DNA from: a virus | Length of the DNA stretch: 20,258 nucleotides | Virus record (IMG/VR): IMGVR_UViG_3300028548_005277 | Coordinates: 1-20,258 of that record | Direction: 5' to 3' (one strand) | Shown: one piece after another, positions 6,861 to 14,016 of the stretch | Position numbering within the stretch: position 1 is the first letter of the stretch | How the letters are laid out: each line of letters opens with the position of its first letter | Translations under genes and position numbers: made by a program | The notes under the pieces: model-generated | Told to the model about the DNA's origin: nothing | Database searches by the model: none | Seen by the model: the letters and a program-made list of their open reading frames with translations, nothing else

Positions 6861-7687
6861 GGTGCATAAGGAAAAATCATCTTTGATTTTATCATGTCTA
6901 TAGGTTGAACACCAAACCACTTATTTTTTTTCCATTCCCCTCCTTTTTTTTCAAACCAAGTCATGAATCCAGCAACAATATGAAGTCTTGGTTTTGTTGC
7001 ATTACCTGTATCTCTAACTCTATGTTGTATTTTAGTGTTCCAAAAATATACTTTACCAACTTCCAAATGTTTTGTTAATGTCAAAGAATTGCCCCAATCA
7101 TCTGTACCATCAATTTCTAAAACATATGATGGTTCTGTAATTAAAGGAATATTAAATCTAATTGCAGACCACATAATTTCATCTAAATGCCAATTTTGTT
7201 CATATCCTGGATGTGCCCACATAACTCTTGACCTTGTGGGTTGTAAATCAAAACAATCTAGAAATTCTTTGTAATGTTTTTGAACAACAGGATGAACCGT
7301 ATTAAATCCATATGTATCATAATAAGTGTCTTTGTCAGTTTCCCAAGGAGGATTTGGATTATTGTTTCGCGAATAAGCCCAGTTCAATTCTGGATGACCA
7401 AGACTTGCATATGGACTTTGAAGATGTTCATCTCCATCTGGATTTATACAAATACTAAACCCTTTGTATTTTTCTGATTCTTTATTGTTTTTTTGCCATC
7501 CCTTTATGCCTCCAATCTCATCGGATATTTTTAGAGTCTGTTTATATAACCACTCAGCTGATGGCAAACCCAATTCTTCTAGAGTAAATTCAAAAAAGTT
7601 TTTTTCAAGTTTTGGTTCATATATACTGGATGCATTATATTTTTTATCCAACTCATTAGATACCGGAATTTTATTTTCTATTATCAT
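6857..7687 (-). CDS. Aspartyl/asparaginyl beta-hydroxylase-like 2OG-Fe(II) oxygenase 2 (276 aa)
   Basis: The double-stranded beta-helix oxygenase residues are in place: the H-x-D iron ligands in QNWHLDE (H167, D169), the distal histidine in KIQHRVRD (H222) and the 2-oxoglutarate-binding arginine in KPRLHIVAG (R234). The segments between, RFNIPLI and LEVGKVYFWNT, fit the same fold. Such enzymes hydroxylate Asp/Asn side chains or small molecules using O2 and 2-oxoglutarate. The N-terminal 130 residues are specific to this type and contain GFSICINPDGDEH and SLGHPELNWAYSR. The start is ATG at 7687, 6 nt after the upstream stop; the end overlaps the glycosyltransferase start. It shares only the fold and metal residues with the oxygenase at 9043-9732, so the two are unlikely to be recent duplicates. 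The substrate is unknown. Confidence 0.85.
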   Translation of the reverse strand: MIIENKIPVSNELDKKYNASSIYEPKLEKNFFEFTLEELGLPSAEWLYKQTLKISDEIGGIKGWQKNNKESEKYKGFSICINPDGDEHLQSPYASLGHPELNWAYSRNNNPNPPWETDKDTYYDTYGFNTVHPVVQKHYKEFLDCFDLQPTRSRVMWAHPGYEQNWHLDEIMWSAIRFNIPLITEPSYVLEIDGTDDWGNSLTLTKHLEVGKVYFWNTKIQHRVRDTGNATKPRLHIVAGFMTWFEKKGGEWKKNKWFGVQPIDMIKSKMIFPYAP

Positions 7688-7693
7688 TAGATG

Positions 7694-9043
7694 TTATCTC
7701 TTACTGAAATATTGTAGATGTTGTTTAGTTGGTCTAGTTCCCATGAACAGATAATATTCTGAATAGCTAAGTGTCTTGTGTAGTATATTAAAAGACCTAA
7801 CTAATGCATCTAAAGTATAAACTGAATGTGAAATATGATAACTAAAAATATTACTAGTATTAAATAAAACTTTTTTACCCTCAATTTTGTTTTTAAGTTT
7901 TTTATAATCAGGTTTTATTAAATCCATTATCCAATATTCTATATCATATGTGTCTCTCATTTTTTTCTGAAGAGTTCTAAGATACTCAAAGTCACCGTAT
8001 GTTTTTGCTCTGTTATGCAAAATATTAGCTTGCGAACTTTGAGATATATTTTTTGTAAAATTAAACGATTGATTTATATATCCAGAATATTTTTTTATTT
8101 CTTCCATAGACATATTCATTTCAACAATGTTCTCTTTAATTGTAACATTGTTTTGAGTATAATCATAAAATACAATCTCTCCATTAAAATTTAATTTTTC
8201 AATTAAAACTTCTGTCACATAACCAGCTGTTGGTGAAAAAATAATATCAAATTTTTCATCAGGTAAATTCTCAGAAATTGATCCTAAACTCATAGTGTTT
8301 TCAACATAGAATGTACTTTTTAATCTATCACAGGTTGTTTTAAAATAATTATCATCATCTAATTCATCATAATATCCTTTTTTTCTGTTCTTGAGAATTT
8401 TCCAATTTCTATTTTGAATTTTTGTTCTATTTTGTATATTATTATATGAGAATGATTTAACTCTTCTATCGTTATCATCAAAATTAAAAACAGTTGGTAT
8501 GTTCTCTGGTGTTATCCAATGTGGAGTATAATCATCGTGATAATTTTTATCTGATTTTTCATAATTTTTCCATTTCTCAAAAATAAATGGTTTTTTTAAT
8601 TCTCTCCACACATCAAGATTTATTTCTACATGCTGATGATGTAAATATGCTGGTTTATCAGGTTTTGCAATTATATGTCCTTTACACCATTTTGTTGTTT
8701 CCTTTGCAAAATCATAAAAACTTTCAATTGAAGTTTTAAATGCAGTCATAGAAAAAGTCATACCAACAGTTACAATCATAGCATGAGTGTATTCGTCACA
8801 ATCATTAAGAATATTAAATATTTCACTTGTATAACAAAGTATTTGATTGTGGCCGGTTCCTGCTCCAGTAAGGCCACCAGAAGTTTGCAAACATGTAGTT
8901 TGTGTTTGTTTCTCTACACCAAAATCCCATTCTACATTATCAGGATACATTATAATGAAAACAAGATTTTTTGTATTTTTTTTTATTTTTATATCGGAAG
9001 ATTCTTTTATCCAAAGACTTTTGAAATCTTCAAAGTTTTTCAT
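7694..9043 (-). CDS. Unrecognised two-part protein of the enzyme cassette (449 aa)
   Basis: I do not recognise a named family. Residues 26-150 look like an alpha/beta domain: a hydrophobic strand NLVFIIMYP, a glycine-rich SGGLTGAGTGHNQ loop (55-66), DCDEYTHAMIVTVGM, then GHIIAKP...YLHHQHVEINLDVW (122-146). That last segment is reminiscent of acceptor-side regions of some glycosyltransferases. Residues about 155-235 are charged and A+T-rich. From about 264 a Rossmann-like segment follows: FDIIFSPTAGYVTEVL, then NGEIVFYDYTQNNV, suggestive of a methyltransferase or nucleotide-sugar fold. Near the C-terminus are VLFNTSNIFSYHISHSV and YYLFMGTRPTKQHLQYF. No DXD motif and no transmembrane segment were seen. 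The start overlaps the preceding stop (TAATG). Its central place between two oxygenases suggests a role in the same modification pathway. Function is not assigned. Confidence 0.75.
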   Translation of the reverse strand: MKNFEDFKSLWIKESSDIKIKKNTKNLVFIIMYPDNVEWDFGVEKQTQTTCLQTSGGLTGAGTGHNQILCYTSEIFNILNDCDEYTHAMIVTVGMTFSMTAFKTSIESFYDFAKETTKWCKGHIIAKPDKPAYLHHQHVEINLDVWRELKKPFIFEKWKNYEKSDKNYHDDYTPHWITPENIPTVFNFDDNDRRVKSFSYNNIQNRTKIQNRNWKILKNRKKGYYDELDDDNYFKTTCDRLKSTFYVENTMSLGSISENLPDEKFDIIFSPTAGYVTEVLIEKLNFNGEIVFYDYTQNNVTIKENIVEMNMSMEEIKKYSGYINQSFNFTKNISQSSQANILHNRAKTYGDFEYLRTLQKKMRDTYDIEYWIMDLIKPDYKKLKNKIEGKKVLFNTSNIFSYHISHSVYTLDALVRSFNILHKTLSYSEYYLFMGTRPTKQHLQYFSKR

Positions 9044-9732
9044 TAATCCAATTCCCTTAATACGTCCTTACCAAACTGTTTGACCATAGACCGTTTCATC
9101 AATTCAATTCTTTCCTTATTTGATCCACCATGAACAATAAAATGAAAACGATTTTCAGATGAACTATTTAGTGCTTCATGAGTGACTCCATTATCAAACC
9201 AAAATCCAGTGCAGTTATCAAAGGGCAATTCTTCCTTTGTATCTACTCTTCTCAGATAACAATTTTCTGGTTGATAGATTGCTAAATTAATAGCAGCAGA
9301 TATATTTCTTTGTCTACCTTCGTTTATTCTTTTATCACTAGCATCATGATGAGCATTAATACTTCCACCGGGCTTTATTAACATGAACCGACAACGCCTG
9401 TAATGTTTATGTGGAAAATCTTCCAACCACCTCTTCATCTCTGGCGCAACTTCAGCAACTTCAGTCCATCCCCACTTCACTGTATCTTCGGTATAATCAT
9501 GACCAGTTGGATTCATAGTATTGCGCCAACCCAAAGACGTATCAATTTCATTCTCATGAACAAATCCATGTATTGAAGAAGAAAACCATTCACCACCATC
9601 TTGTAGTCTATGCTCTACAAAAAATCCTTCATCATATACTGTTTGGGCTTCTTTAATGATTACCTCTGGTATTTCTAAATCTATTTTTAGATACCAAATA
9701 TCATTTTTCCTACACCATTCTATTGGATTCAT
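9043..9732 (-). CDS. Aspartyl/asparaginyl beta-hydroxylase-like 2OG-Fe(II) oxygenase 1 (229 aa)
   Basis: Iron ligands appear as H-x-D in SINAHHDAS (H128, D130) and the distal histidine in NGVTHEALN (H185). The arginine in SSENRFHFIVHG (R195) is in the place that binds 2-oxoglutarate. Flanking features typical of the family are CRFMLIKPGG before the H-x-D and AAINLAIY and FWFDNG between the ligands. The expected reaction is hydroxylation of an Asp/Asn side chain or a small molecule with O2 and 2-oxoglutarate. Related oxygenases are common among marine T4-like phages, but their substrates are mostly unknown. The start ATG at 9732 overlaps the methyltransferase stop by four bases (ATGA), and its own stop shares a base with the next start. 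It is cytoplasmic, with no signal peptide. Confidence 0.87.
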   Translation of the reverse strand: MNPIEWCRKNDIWYLKIDLEIPEVIIKEAQTVYDEGFFVEHRLQDGGEWFSSSIHGFVHENEIDTSLGWRNTMNPTGHDYTEDTVKWGWTEVAEVAPEMKRWLEDFPHKHYRRCRFMLIKPGGSINAHHDASDKRINEGRQRNISAAINLAIYQPENCYLRRVDTKEELPFDNCTGFWFDNGVTHEALNSSSENRFHFIVHGGSNKERIELMKRSMVKQFGKDVLRELD

Positions 9733-10361
9733 CTTCCAATAACCATGTATCTTGTCATACCATTAGATAATTGTTTTTCGCCGCTATACATTACATCAAC
9801 CATATTGGCTTGATCAGTTAATTCATCAACACTATCCACACAATTAATATGATCATCATATTGTCTGTCATTGGATGATTGTAATATATATAGAGGATTT
9901 TTTAAAATCGATTCATTTATTTTTCTAAATTTCCACATTGGATACATATGCTCACATGAACAATTGATTATCGTATCTTCACCGTATTGTATTTTATGTA
10001 TTTTATCAAACATAACATTTCTAATTCGTATTTTATATTTTTCTTCTTCTTTATATCTTTTATTAAATTTATAACTTAGTTGTTTAACATTCTGATCAAT
10101 TTCAAAGTTTTCTACCCACTCTACAGATTCAAAATTATCATACAAAAGAGGAACGATATATTGTGCAAACCACCCAGCAAGTATTGCAACTCTTTTTGGT
10201 TTAATTTCTAACTTAATTAATTCTTGGATTATCCACAACTTACTTTCTAATTGAGATTGATTCATAGAATCCATTGCTCGTTTGAACAAATATGATTCTG
10301 AATTTGATAATGCGTTTTTCCAATCGTTAGCTAACTCAGGTGTATATTTTAAATATTCCAT
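9729..10361 (-). CDS. Class I SAM-dependent methyltransferase-like protein (210 aa)
   Basis: A Rossmann-type motif I is seen as RVAILAGWFAQYIVPLL (residues 57-73). It is followed by an acidic strand end ENFEIDQNVKQL (84-95) and a DTIINCSCEHM strand and loop (129-139). Near the end come LYILQSSNDRQYDDHINCVDS and VMYSGE...MTRYMVIGR. This combination (INxSCEHM, QSxN, HINCV, YSGE, IG at the end) is a pattern I know from phage proteins annotated as SAM methyltransferases in marine T4-like genomes. The glycine-rich loop is poorer in glycine than in canonical enzymes (AGWFA), so activity should be checked. The acceptor is unknown. The gene overlaps the upstream glycosyltransferase by 13 nt and the downstream oxygenase by 4 nt, indicating coupled translation. 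Confidence 0.75.
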   Translation of the reverse strand: MEYLKYTPELANDWKNALSNSESYLFKRAMDSMNQSQLESKLWIIQELIKLEIKPKRVAILAGWFAQYIVPLLYDNFESVEWVENFEIDQNVKQLSYKFNKRYKEEEKYKIRIRNVMFDKIHKIQYGEDTIINCSCEHMYPMWKFRKINESILKNPLYILQSSNDRQYDDHINCVDSVDELTDQANMVDVMYSGEKQLSNGMTRYMVIGR

Positions 10362-11056
10362 AAAGATTTTAACTCTTCAACATCATTAGTTTCTCCACTA
10401 TTATTAAACAGACAAACTTTGCATTCTTTACGTAATTTTTTAGATTCAATATCGTCAGGAAATACGTTTCCTTTATACCAAGAATAAATATCTCCAATAG
10501 GAAAAACATTAAAGAAAGATTTATCTCCATACATATCATAGAAGAAATGGTTTAGATAATTATCTATAGTTGGATATGTGAAAAATATAGTGTCTATATT
10601 TTTTTCAATATGATTATATACTTCTATTAATTGATTACTATTCCACCGAATGATGGATGAGTTTATTGGTGTAGATTTAAACCTTGCGAAGTTTTTTTTA
10701 CATACTTCAATATCATTCCACCACCCATGAACAATCCAAGGATTATCCATAGGTAATTCAAAGAAATATTTTAAGTCTTGGTGAATAATTACATCAAGGT
10801 CAAGGTATAAAAAGTTTTTACCTGTGATGCCGAGTTGGCTTTCATTAAACATATAAAATTTTCTATATGCCCAAAACTTTCCATTTTCATAGGAGTCCCA
10901 AGTTGTGGGAAGTTGCCGGTCATAATCTTCTGTCGGTTTATCTGTTAAACAATAAAAATTAAAAGGAACTGAACAGTTCTTTTCGCATTGTTGTTTCAGT
11001 TTCTCAACGTATTTTTTACCATACTTATCGCCCCAATTAACACATAATATATTCAT
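10349..11056 (-). CDS. GT-A-type glycosyltransferase 1 (235 aa)
   Basis: The N-terminus MNILCVNWGDKYG and the strand FNFYCLTDKP (residues 33-41) are followed by WAYRKFYMF and the metal-binding D-L-D of FLYLDLDVIIH (86-88). This is the usual order of a nucleotide-diphospho-sugar transferase of the GT8-like/GT-A group. Downstream, a PINSSIIRWN segment (about 130-139) corresponds to the conserved region after the DXD, and the C-terminus carries CKVCLFNNSGETND where relatives have a His-containing substrate loop. It should add a sugar to an unidentified acceptor in the cytoplasm. The start at 11056 has AGAGGA upstream in a 15-nt gap. It is the first gene of the enzyme cassette and resembles the glycosyltransferase at 6159-6860 in its opening residues. 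Confidence 0.82.
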   Translation of the reverse strand: MNILCVNWGDKYGKKYVEKLKQQCEKNCSVPFNFYCLTDKPTEDYDRQLPTTWDSYENGKFWAYRKFYMFNESQLGITGKNFLYLDLDVIIHQDLKYFFELPMDNPWIVHGWWNDIEVCKKNFARFKSTPINSSIIRWNSNQLIEVYNHIEKNIDTIFFTYPTIDNYLNHFFYDMYGDKSFFNVFPIGDIYSWYKGNVFPDDIESKKLRKECKVCLFNNSGETNDVEELKSLWNI

Positions 11057-11071
11057 AATATAAATCCTCTT

Positions 11072-11551
11072 TTAGAAAAATGATGCGTATGCTTTAATAG
11101 CCTCCAGTGGAGTTTCTGCTTTACGAATATCAGTTTTTGATGTTCTTTTTTTGCTTTTCTTCACAACTTCTTGTTCAAACATTTTTAATTTTAATTTAAA
11201 AAGAGTATCTTTATGATCATTATTTTCTGAATTAAATTCAAAAATAATATTCAAACTATCATTTTGATTTACGCCATGATCAGATTCAATATTATTTCTT
11301 TGAGCATAATCATTAAAAGCTTCCCTAAATTCCTCACGAAACTCTTCATGACGAACCTGAGTACGTTTATCTATATCCTCATAAGAAACTTCTTTTGCAA
11401 AATCTCTCCACTGCTCATCTGCTTCATCTACCAAAATGTAATGTTCTCTAACAAGACCATCATCTGGGTTCGTCCACAAAACTGCAACAGTATCCAGTTC
11501 TGGATTGCTGTAATAATAATCTGTAATTTTATCTGACCATGAATATGACAT
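11072..11551 (-). CDS. Conserved hypothetical phage protein (159 aa)
   Basis: The protein is acidic in the first 115 residues (SWSDKITDYYYSNPELDTVAVLW, then a long EEFREEFREAFNDYAQ helix at about 68-85). It ends with a basic patch VVKKSKKRTSKTD (133-145) and a TPLEAIKAYASFF C-terminal helix. Similar short proteins with a KxxIRKAxTPxExxKAY ending occur in T4-like marine phages, from memory, without assigned function. No catalytic motif, signal peptide or membrane segment is seen. It lies between the last tail/fibre gene and the enzyme cassette, with a GGGAG ribosome site and a 27-nt upstream gap. It could belong to either module; a structural accessory or chaperone role is only a guess. Confidence 0.75.
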   Translation of the reverse strand: MSYSWSDKITDYYYSNPELDTVAVLWTNPDDGLVREHYILVDEADEQWRDFAKEVSYEDIDKRTQVRHEEFREEFREAFNDYAQRNNIESDHGVNQNDSLNIIFEFNSENNDHKDTLFKLKLKMFEQEVVKKSKKRTSKTDIRKAETPLEAIKAYASFF

Positions 11552-11578
11552 TAATATCTCCCACTCTCTATATACATA

Positions 11579-12523
11579 TTAACCACCTTTAGCAATTCTA
11601 AGATTATAGGTTGTTATTGTTGCTGCTGAACCATCTGGAAATTCCTGTGAACGATAATCATCACCAACTTGTCTCCTTGTATAATTACCATTACCATTAA
11701 GACGAGTATCAACTATAGCAGTTCCTCTTGTGGCACCACCAGACGTTGCCATTGTGTATACAATTTTTTGGCCACTAGTATTAGCAGTATCAAAACGTAT
11801 CCAATTTCCTATGAGACTTTTCATAGTGGCAGTGGCACCTTCTATCAGGTTGGCGTCACCATCGATAAGTAAAAGGTTTCTTGATGGAGTGCTATCTGCA
11901 CCATCCCTTCTGTGAAGAAAGTAATTCGTTATTGTTGTTGGTTGATCAAGTGTCTCTGGAATACCAGCAGAACTATACGCACCCACGTCTGCGCGTGTAT
12001 CAGTGAATATTGCGGTAGTAGATACATTAGTATATCCTGATGCTGCTGATGAAGATGTAGTAACAGTATAAGTTCCACCCGTATTGTTTGATTCTGAGCT
12101 TGCTATCATTAGATCAATCGCAGGTTCAACAAAAGTATCTTTAAAATCTGCAAGATTCATTGCAACAATCGACCCACTACCATCATAATAAACTGGCATA
12201 GTTATTCCATTATCAGCAGTTTGGCCAACCCCACTTGTAGTATACGTATTATCAACCCTGTCATATGAAACTGTTACTGTTCCCGGTTCAGCAGTAGAAC
12301 TTTCAGCAACATAAGCATCATTGGCTTGTGATGTGGCACCAGCTTTCTTTCTCGTATCAGACATAGCAGCAAGATCACCCGCCGAACTACTACTAACTGT
12401 AAGTACAGCAGTTGGTCCACTGGCGTAAACAAAAATTGCTGCAGCTTGCCATTCAACAATTTCGCCAGCAGTCATCTCTTGAAGATTTCCACTATTAAAC
12501 CATAGAGGTGATCTAGCAGTCAT
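11579..12523 (-). CDS. Virion structural protein of the tail/fibre region (314 aa)
   Basis: The opening MTARSPLWFNSGNLQEMT, then SDTRKKAG, then AEPGTVTVSYDRV (about residues 78-90) match a protein type I know from T4-like marine phages in the fibre region. It is usually labelled a structural or hypothetical protein. The remainder is Ser/Thr/Gly-rich and beta-like (YTVTTSSSAASGYTNVSTT, FTDTRADVGAYSS, TNYFLHRRDG, RNLLLIDGD, GNWIRFDT). It ends in an NLRIAKGG tail. No enzymatic residues are evident. The start at 12523 follows the preceding stop by 9 nt and lacks a good Shine-Dalgarno sequence, so it may be translated by coupling. The exact place in the virion is unknown; a fibre-associated or hinge role is inferred from neighbours. 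Confidence 0.75.
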   Translation of the reverse strand: MTARSPLWFNSGNLQEMTAGEIVEWQAAAIFVYASGPTAVLTVSSSSAGDLAAMSDTRKKAGATSQANDAYVAESSTAEPGTVTVSYDRVDNTYTTSGVGQTADNGITMPVYYDGSGSIVAMNLADFKDTFVEPAIDLMIASSESNNTGGTYTVTTSSSAASGYTNVSTTAIFTDTRADVGAYSSAGIPETLDQPTTITNYFLHRRDGADSTPSRNLLLIDGDANLIEGATATMKSLIGNWIRFDTANTSGQKIVYTMATSGGATRGTAIVDTRLNGNGNYTRRQVGDDYRSQEFPDGSAATITTYNLRIAKGG

Positions 12524-12532
12524 TGTATTTAT

Positions 12533-12856
12533 TTACCATGGAACCGCAGCGCTTGTAGGTGATACGGGAGGTGTGATCATAGAATTAATTTGTCCTTCCA
12601 CACATGATTGTGCACTAGTTATTCCGTTTGTACCGAGTTCAACATTAACCCATCCTAAAACAGCAGATTGTGTTAAACTAGCGTAAGCTACAAAAGTAGC
12701 GCTACTTACTTCGGTAAATTTAACAAATCCATCTATCTCAGCAGTGCGGGTGCCGTCGGTGCCGCTGCACAACCAATGTGCGCTTACAACAAAGTTTTCG
12801 GATGGTGACTGTAAAACGGACATGTCTTTAACAGTCCAAGTGTATGTAATTGCCAT
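12533..12856 (-). CDS. DUF7936-like phage protein (107 aa)
   Basis: This small protein begins MAITYTWTVKDM. It then has VVSAHWLCSGTDG, FTEV, FVAYASLTQSAVLGWVNVELG (residues about 56-76), VEGQINSMI and a proline-rich tail PPVSPTSAAVPW. This is the usual layout of a small family (DUF7936) found beside tail-fibre genes in many marine phages. The alternating hydrophobic strands plus one amphipathic helix suggest a compact virion-associated domain; no catalytic residues are seen. The start at 12856 is supported by AGAAGGATAG, which overlaps the stop of the S74 fibre gene. Function is unknown. Its position suggests a fibre-associated or structural role. Confidence 0.75.
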   Translation of the reverse strand: MAITYTWTVKDMSVLQSPSENFVVSAHWLCSGTDGTRTAEIDGFVKFTEVSSATFVAYASLTQSAVLGWVNVELGTNGITSAQSCVEGQINSMITPPVSPTSAAVPW

Positions 12857-12862
12857 GAGTGT

Positions 12863-13783
12863 CTATCCTTCTAAGATTATAATTCTTGCAGTTAATGCTT
12901 CAATTAAAATGTTTTGTTCTTGTATTGCTTTCACTAGCATTGGCACTAATGCCCCCGGTGCTACCTGTTGAGTTCCATCGGGGTCTTCGTGCCAGACATT
13001 GTGACCATTAACAACATCTGAATGAGAGTCAATAACTGTTTTAACTTCTTGGGCTATAAATCCATGATGAGTATTACCCTCTCCATATATAGGTTCTGAA
13101 GAATCCGCATCATATTGAGGCAGGTTGCTTTCAACAGCATTTTTAAGTTGCCATTTAAATGTAACAGGGCGTAAATCTTTAATAAACTCTAAACCTGCTG
13201 TAGATGTTGCAACATCTTTTTTAAGTCTTGCATCAGAATCAGCAGCCCATGAGGAATCAGAGCCATCAAGTCCCAGAGTGGCATGCCCGCCAGCTGTTCC
13301 AATTCTTATTGTGTTTGTACCGCCTCCTGTGGTGCTTGACCCTATTACTATTTCAGAGTCCACGCCAACAGCACTAGGTGCTAGGTTATAACCCAAGGCG
13401 GTGTTGAGGTCGCCAGTGGTTAAGTTGTCATGGCATATATTACCAATTAGAGTGTTTTCGTGACCAGTGGTGACGGCAGTTCCAGCGCCTTTACCTACAG
13501 CTGTGTTGTTGCTAGCGGTGGTGTTAGCGTCTAGCGCAGCATGGCCAATGGCGACATTGTCGTCTCCGGTAGTAATCGATGAACCTGCTTCATCTCCAAC
13601 CAAAACATTACGAAGTGATCCACTTTGTAATGCTGCGCCTGCATTTAGACCTGCTATGAAGTTTGAAGTTCCATCTGTGATTGTAGAATTACTACTAATA
13701 TCTGAATGCAAAGTGTTAAATTCTTGCCTAAACCTTTCTAAACTATCTGATGCACCAACTAAAGCTGCGTTTATTGTAACCAT
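12863..13783 (-). CDS. Fibre protein with head-type repeats and S74 self-cleaving chaperone domain (306 aa)
   Basis: Residues 1-40 form a short, probably helical N-terminus (LERFRQEFNTLHSD). Residues about 45-140 contain degenerate 14-residue-type units (NVAIGHAALDANT, NTAVGKGAGTAVTTG, NTLIGN, NTALGYNLA) like the YadA/Hep_Hag head repeats, which fold as trimeric left-handed rolls. From 183 an intramolecular chaperone domain of the peptidase S74/endosialidase type begins: SDARLKKDV, then LRPVTFKWQ, HHGFIAQEV and a C-terminal coiled helix PMLVKAIQEQNILIEALTARI. Ser183 and Lys188 have the Ser-x4-Lys spacing of the autocleavage dyad in endosialidases, so the 124-residue chaperone is probably released after trimer folding. 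The gene starts one base after the preceding stop (TAA-A-ATG). It lies where T4 has fibre genes 12/wac. Confidence 0.88.
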   Translation of the reverse strand: MVTINAALVGASDSLERFRQEFNTLHSDISSNSTITDGTSNFIAGLNAGAALQSGSLRNVLVGDEAGSSITTGDDNVAIGHAALDANTTASNNTAVGKGAGTAVTTGHENTLIGNICHDNLTTGDLNTALGYNLAPSAVGVDSEIVIGSSTTGGGTNTIRIGTAGGHATLGLDGSDSSWAADSDARLKKDVATSTAGLEFIKDLRPVTFKWQLKNAVESNLPQYDADSSEPIYGEGNTHHGFIAQEVKTVIDSHSDVVNGHNVWHEDPDGTQQVAPGALVPMLVKAIQEQNILIEALTARIIILEG

Positions 13784-13784
13784 T

Positions 13785-14015
13785 TTATTTGTTTACCAAT
13801 TGTTGTAAGAGAATTTTTATTTCTCTCATCTCATCTTGGAGATTATTAATTTCTTTTGTTGCATTTTTTAATTCATCTCTTTGCACTTTTGCTGCTTTTG
13901 AGCGAACAATTGCTTTTTCATAAGCAGATCTGTTTGTATTCACAATACCACCAGAATACACATCTCTTGAAAGATCTTTATTTTCTTCTACTTTTATAAA
14001 TTCTTTATTTTGCAT
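13785..14015 (-). CDS. Small coiled-coil phage protein (76 aa)
   Basis: This 76-residue protein has a charged N-terminus (EFIKVEENKDLSRDVYSGG) and a conserved-looking IVNTNRSAYEKA segment (25-36). It ends in a heptad-like helix rich in Lys/Glu (LKNATKEINNLQDEMREIKILLQQLV, about residues 49-74). Small proteins of this type, with R-D-x-Y and N-T-N-(R/K)-S-A motifs ahead of a C-terminal coiled coil, sit near the baseplate/fibre genes in marine T4-like phages, from memory, and are unassigned. The start lies one base after the stop of the 811-aa gene, with no clear Shine-Dalgarno, so translation is probably coupled. An oligomerising adaptor or a small virion component is possible; this is inference. 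Confidence 0.8.
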   Translation of the reverse strand: MQNKEFIKVEENKDLSRDVYSGGIVNTNRSAYEKAIVRSKAAKVQRDELKNATKEINNLQDEMREIKILLQQLVNK

Positions 14016-14016
14016 A

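Noticed and set aside
6861-6920. 20-residue N-terminal extension of the second glycosyltransferase
   Set aside because: The extension lies inside the oxygenase gene and lacks family similarity. The ATGA overlap start at 6860 gives the same N-terminal pattern as the sister enzyme.
12526-12533. AATAAATA on the minus strand before the 314-aa structural gene as a late promoter
   Set aside because: It lies only 2 nt before the ATG, leaving no space for a transcription start and ribosome site, and it overlaps the upstream stop codon. It is more likely chance in A+T-rich DNA.
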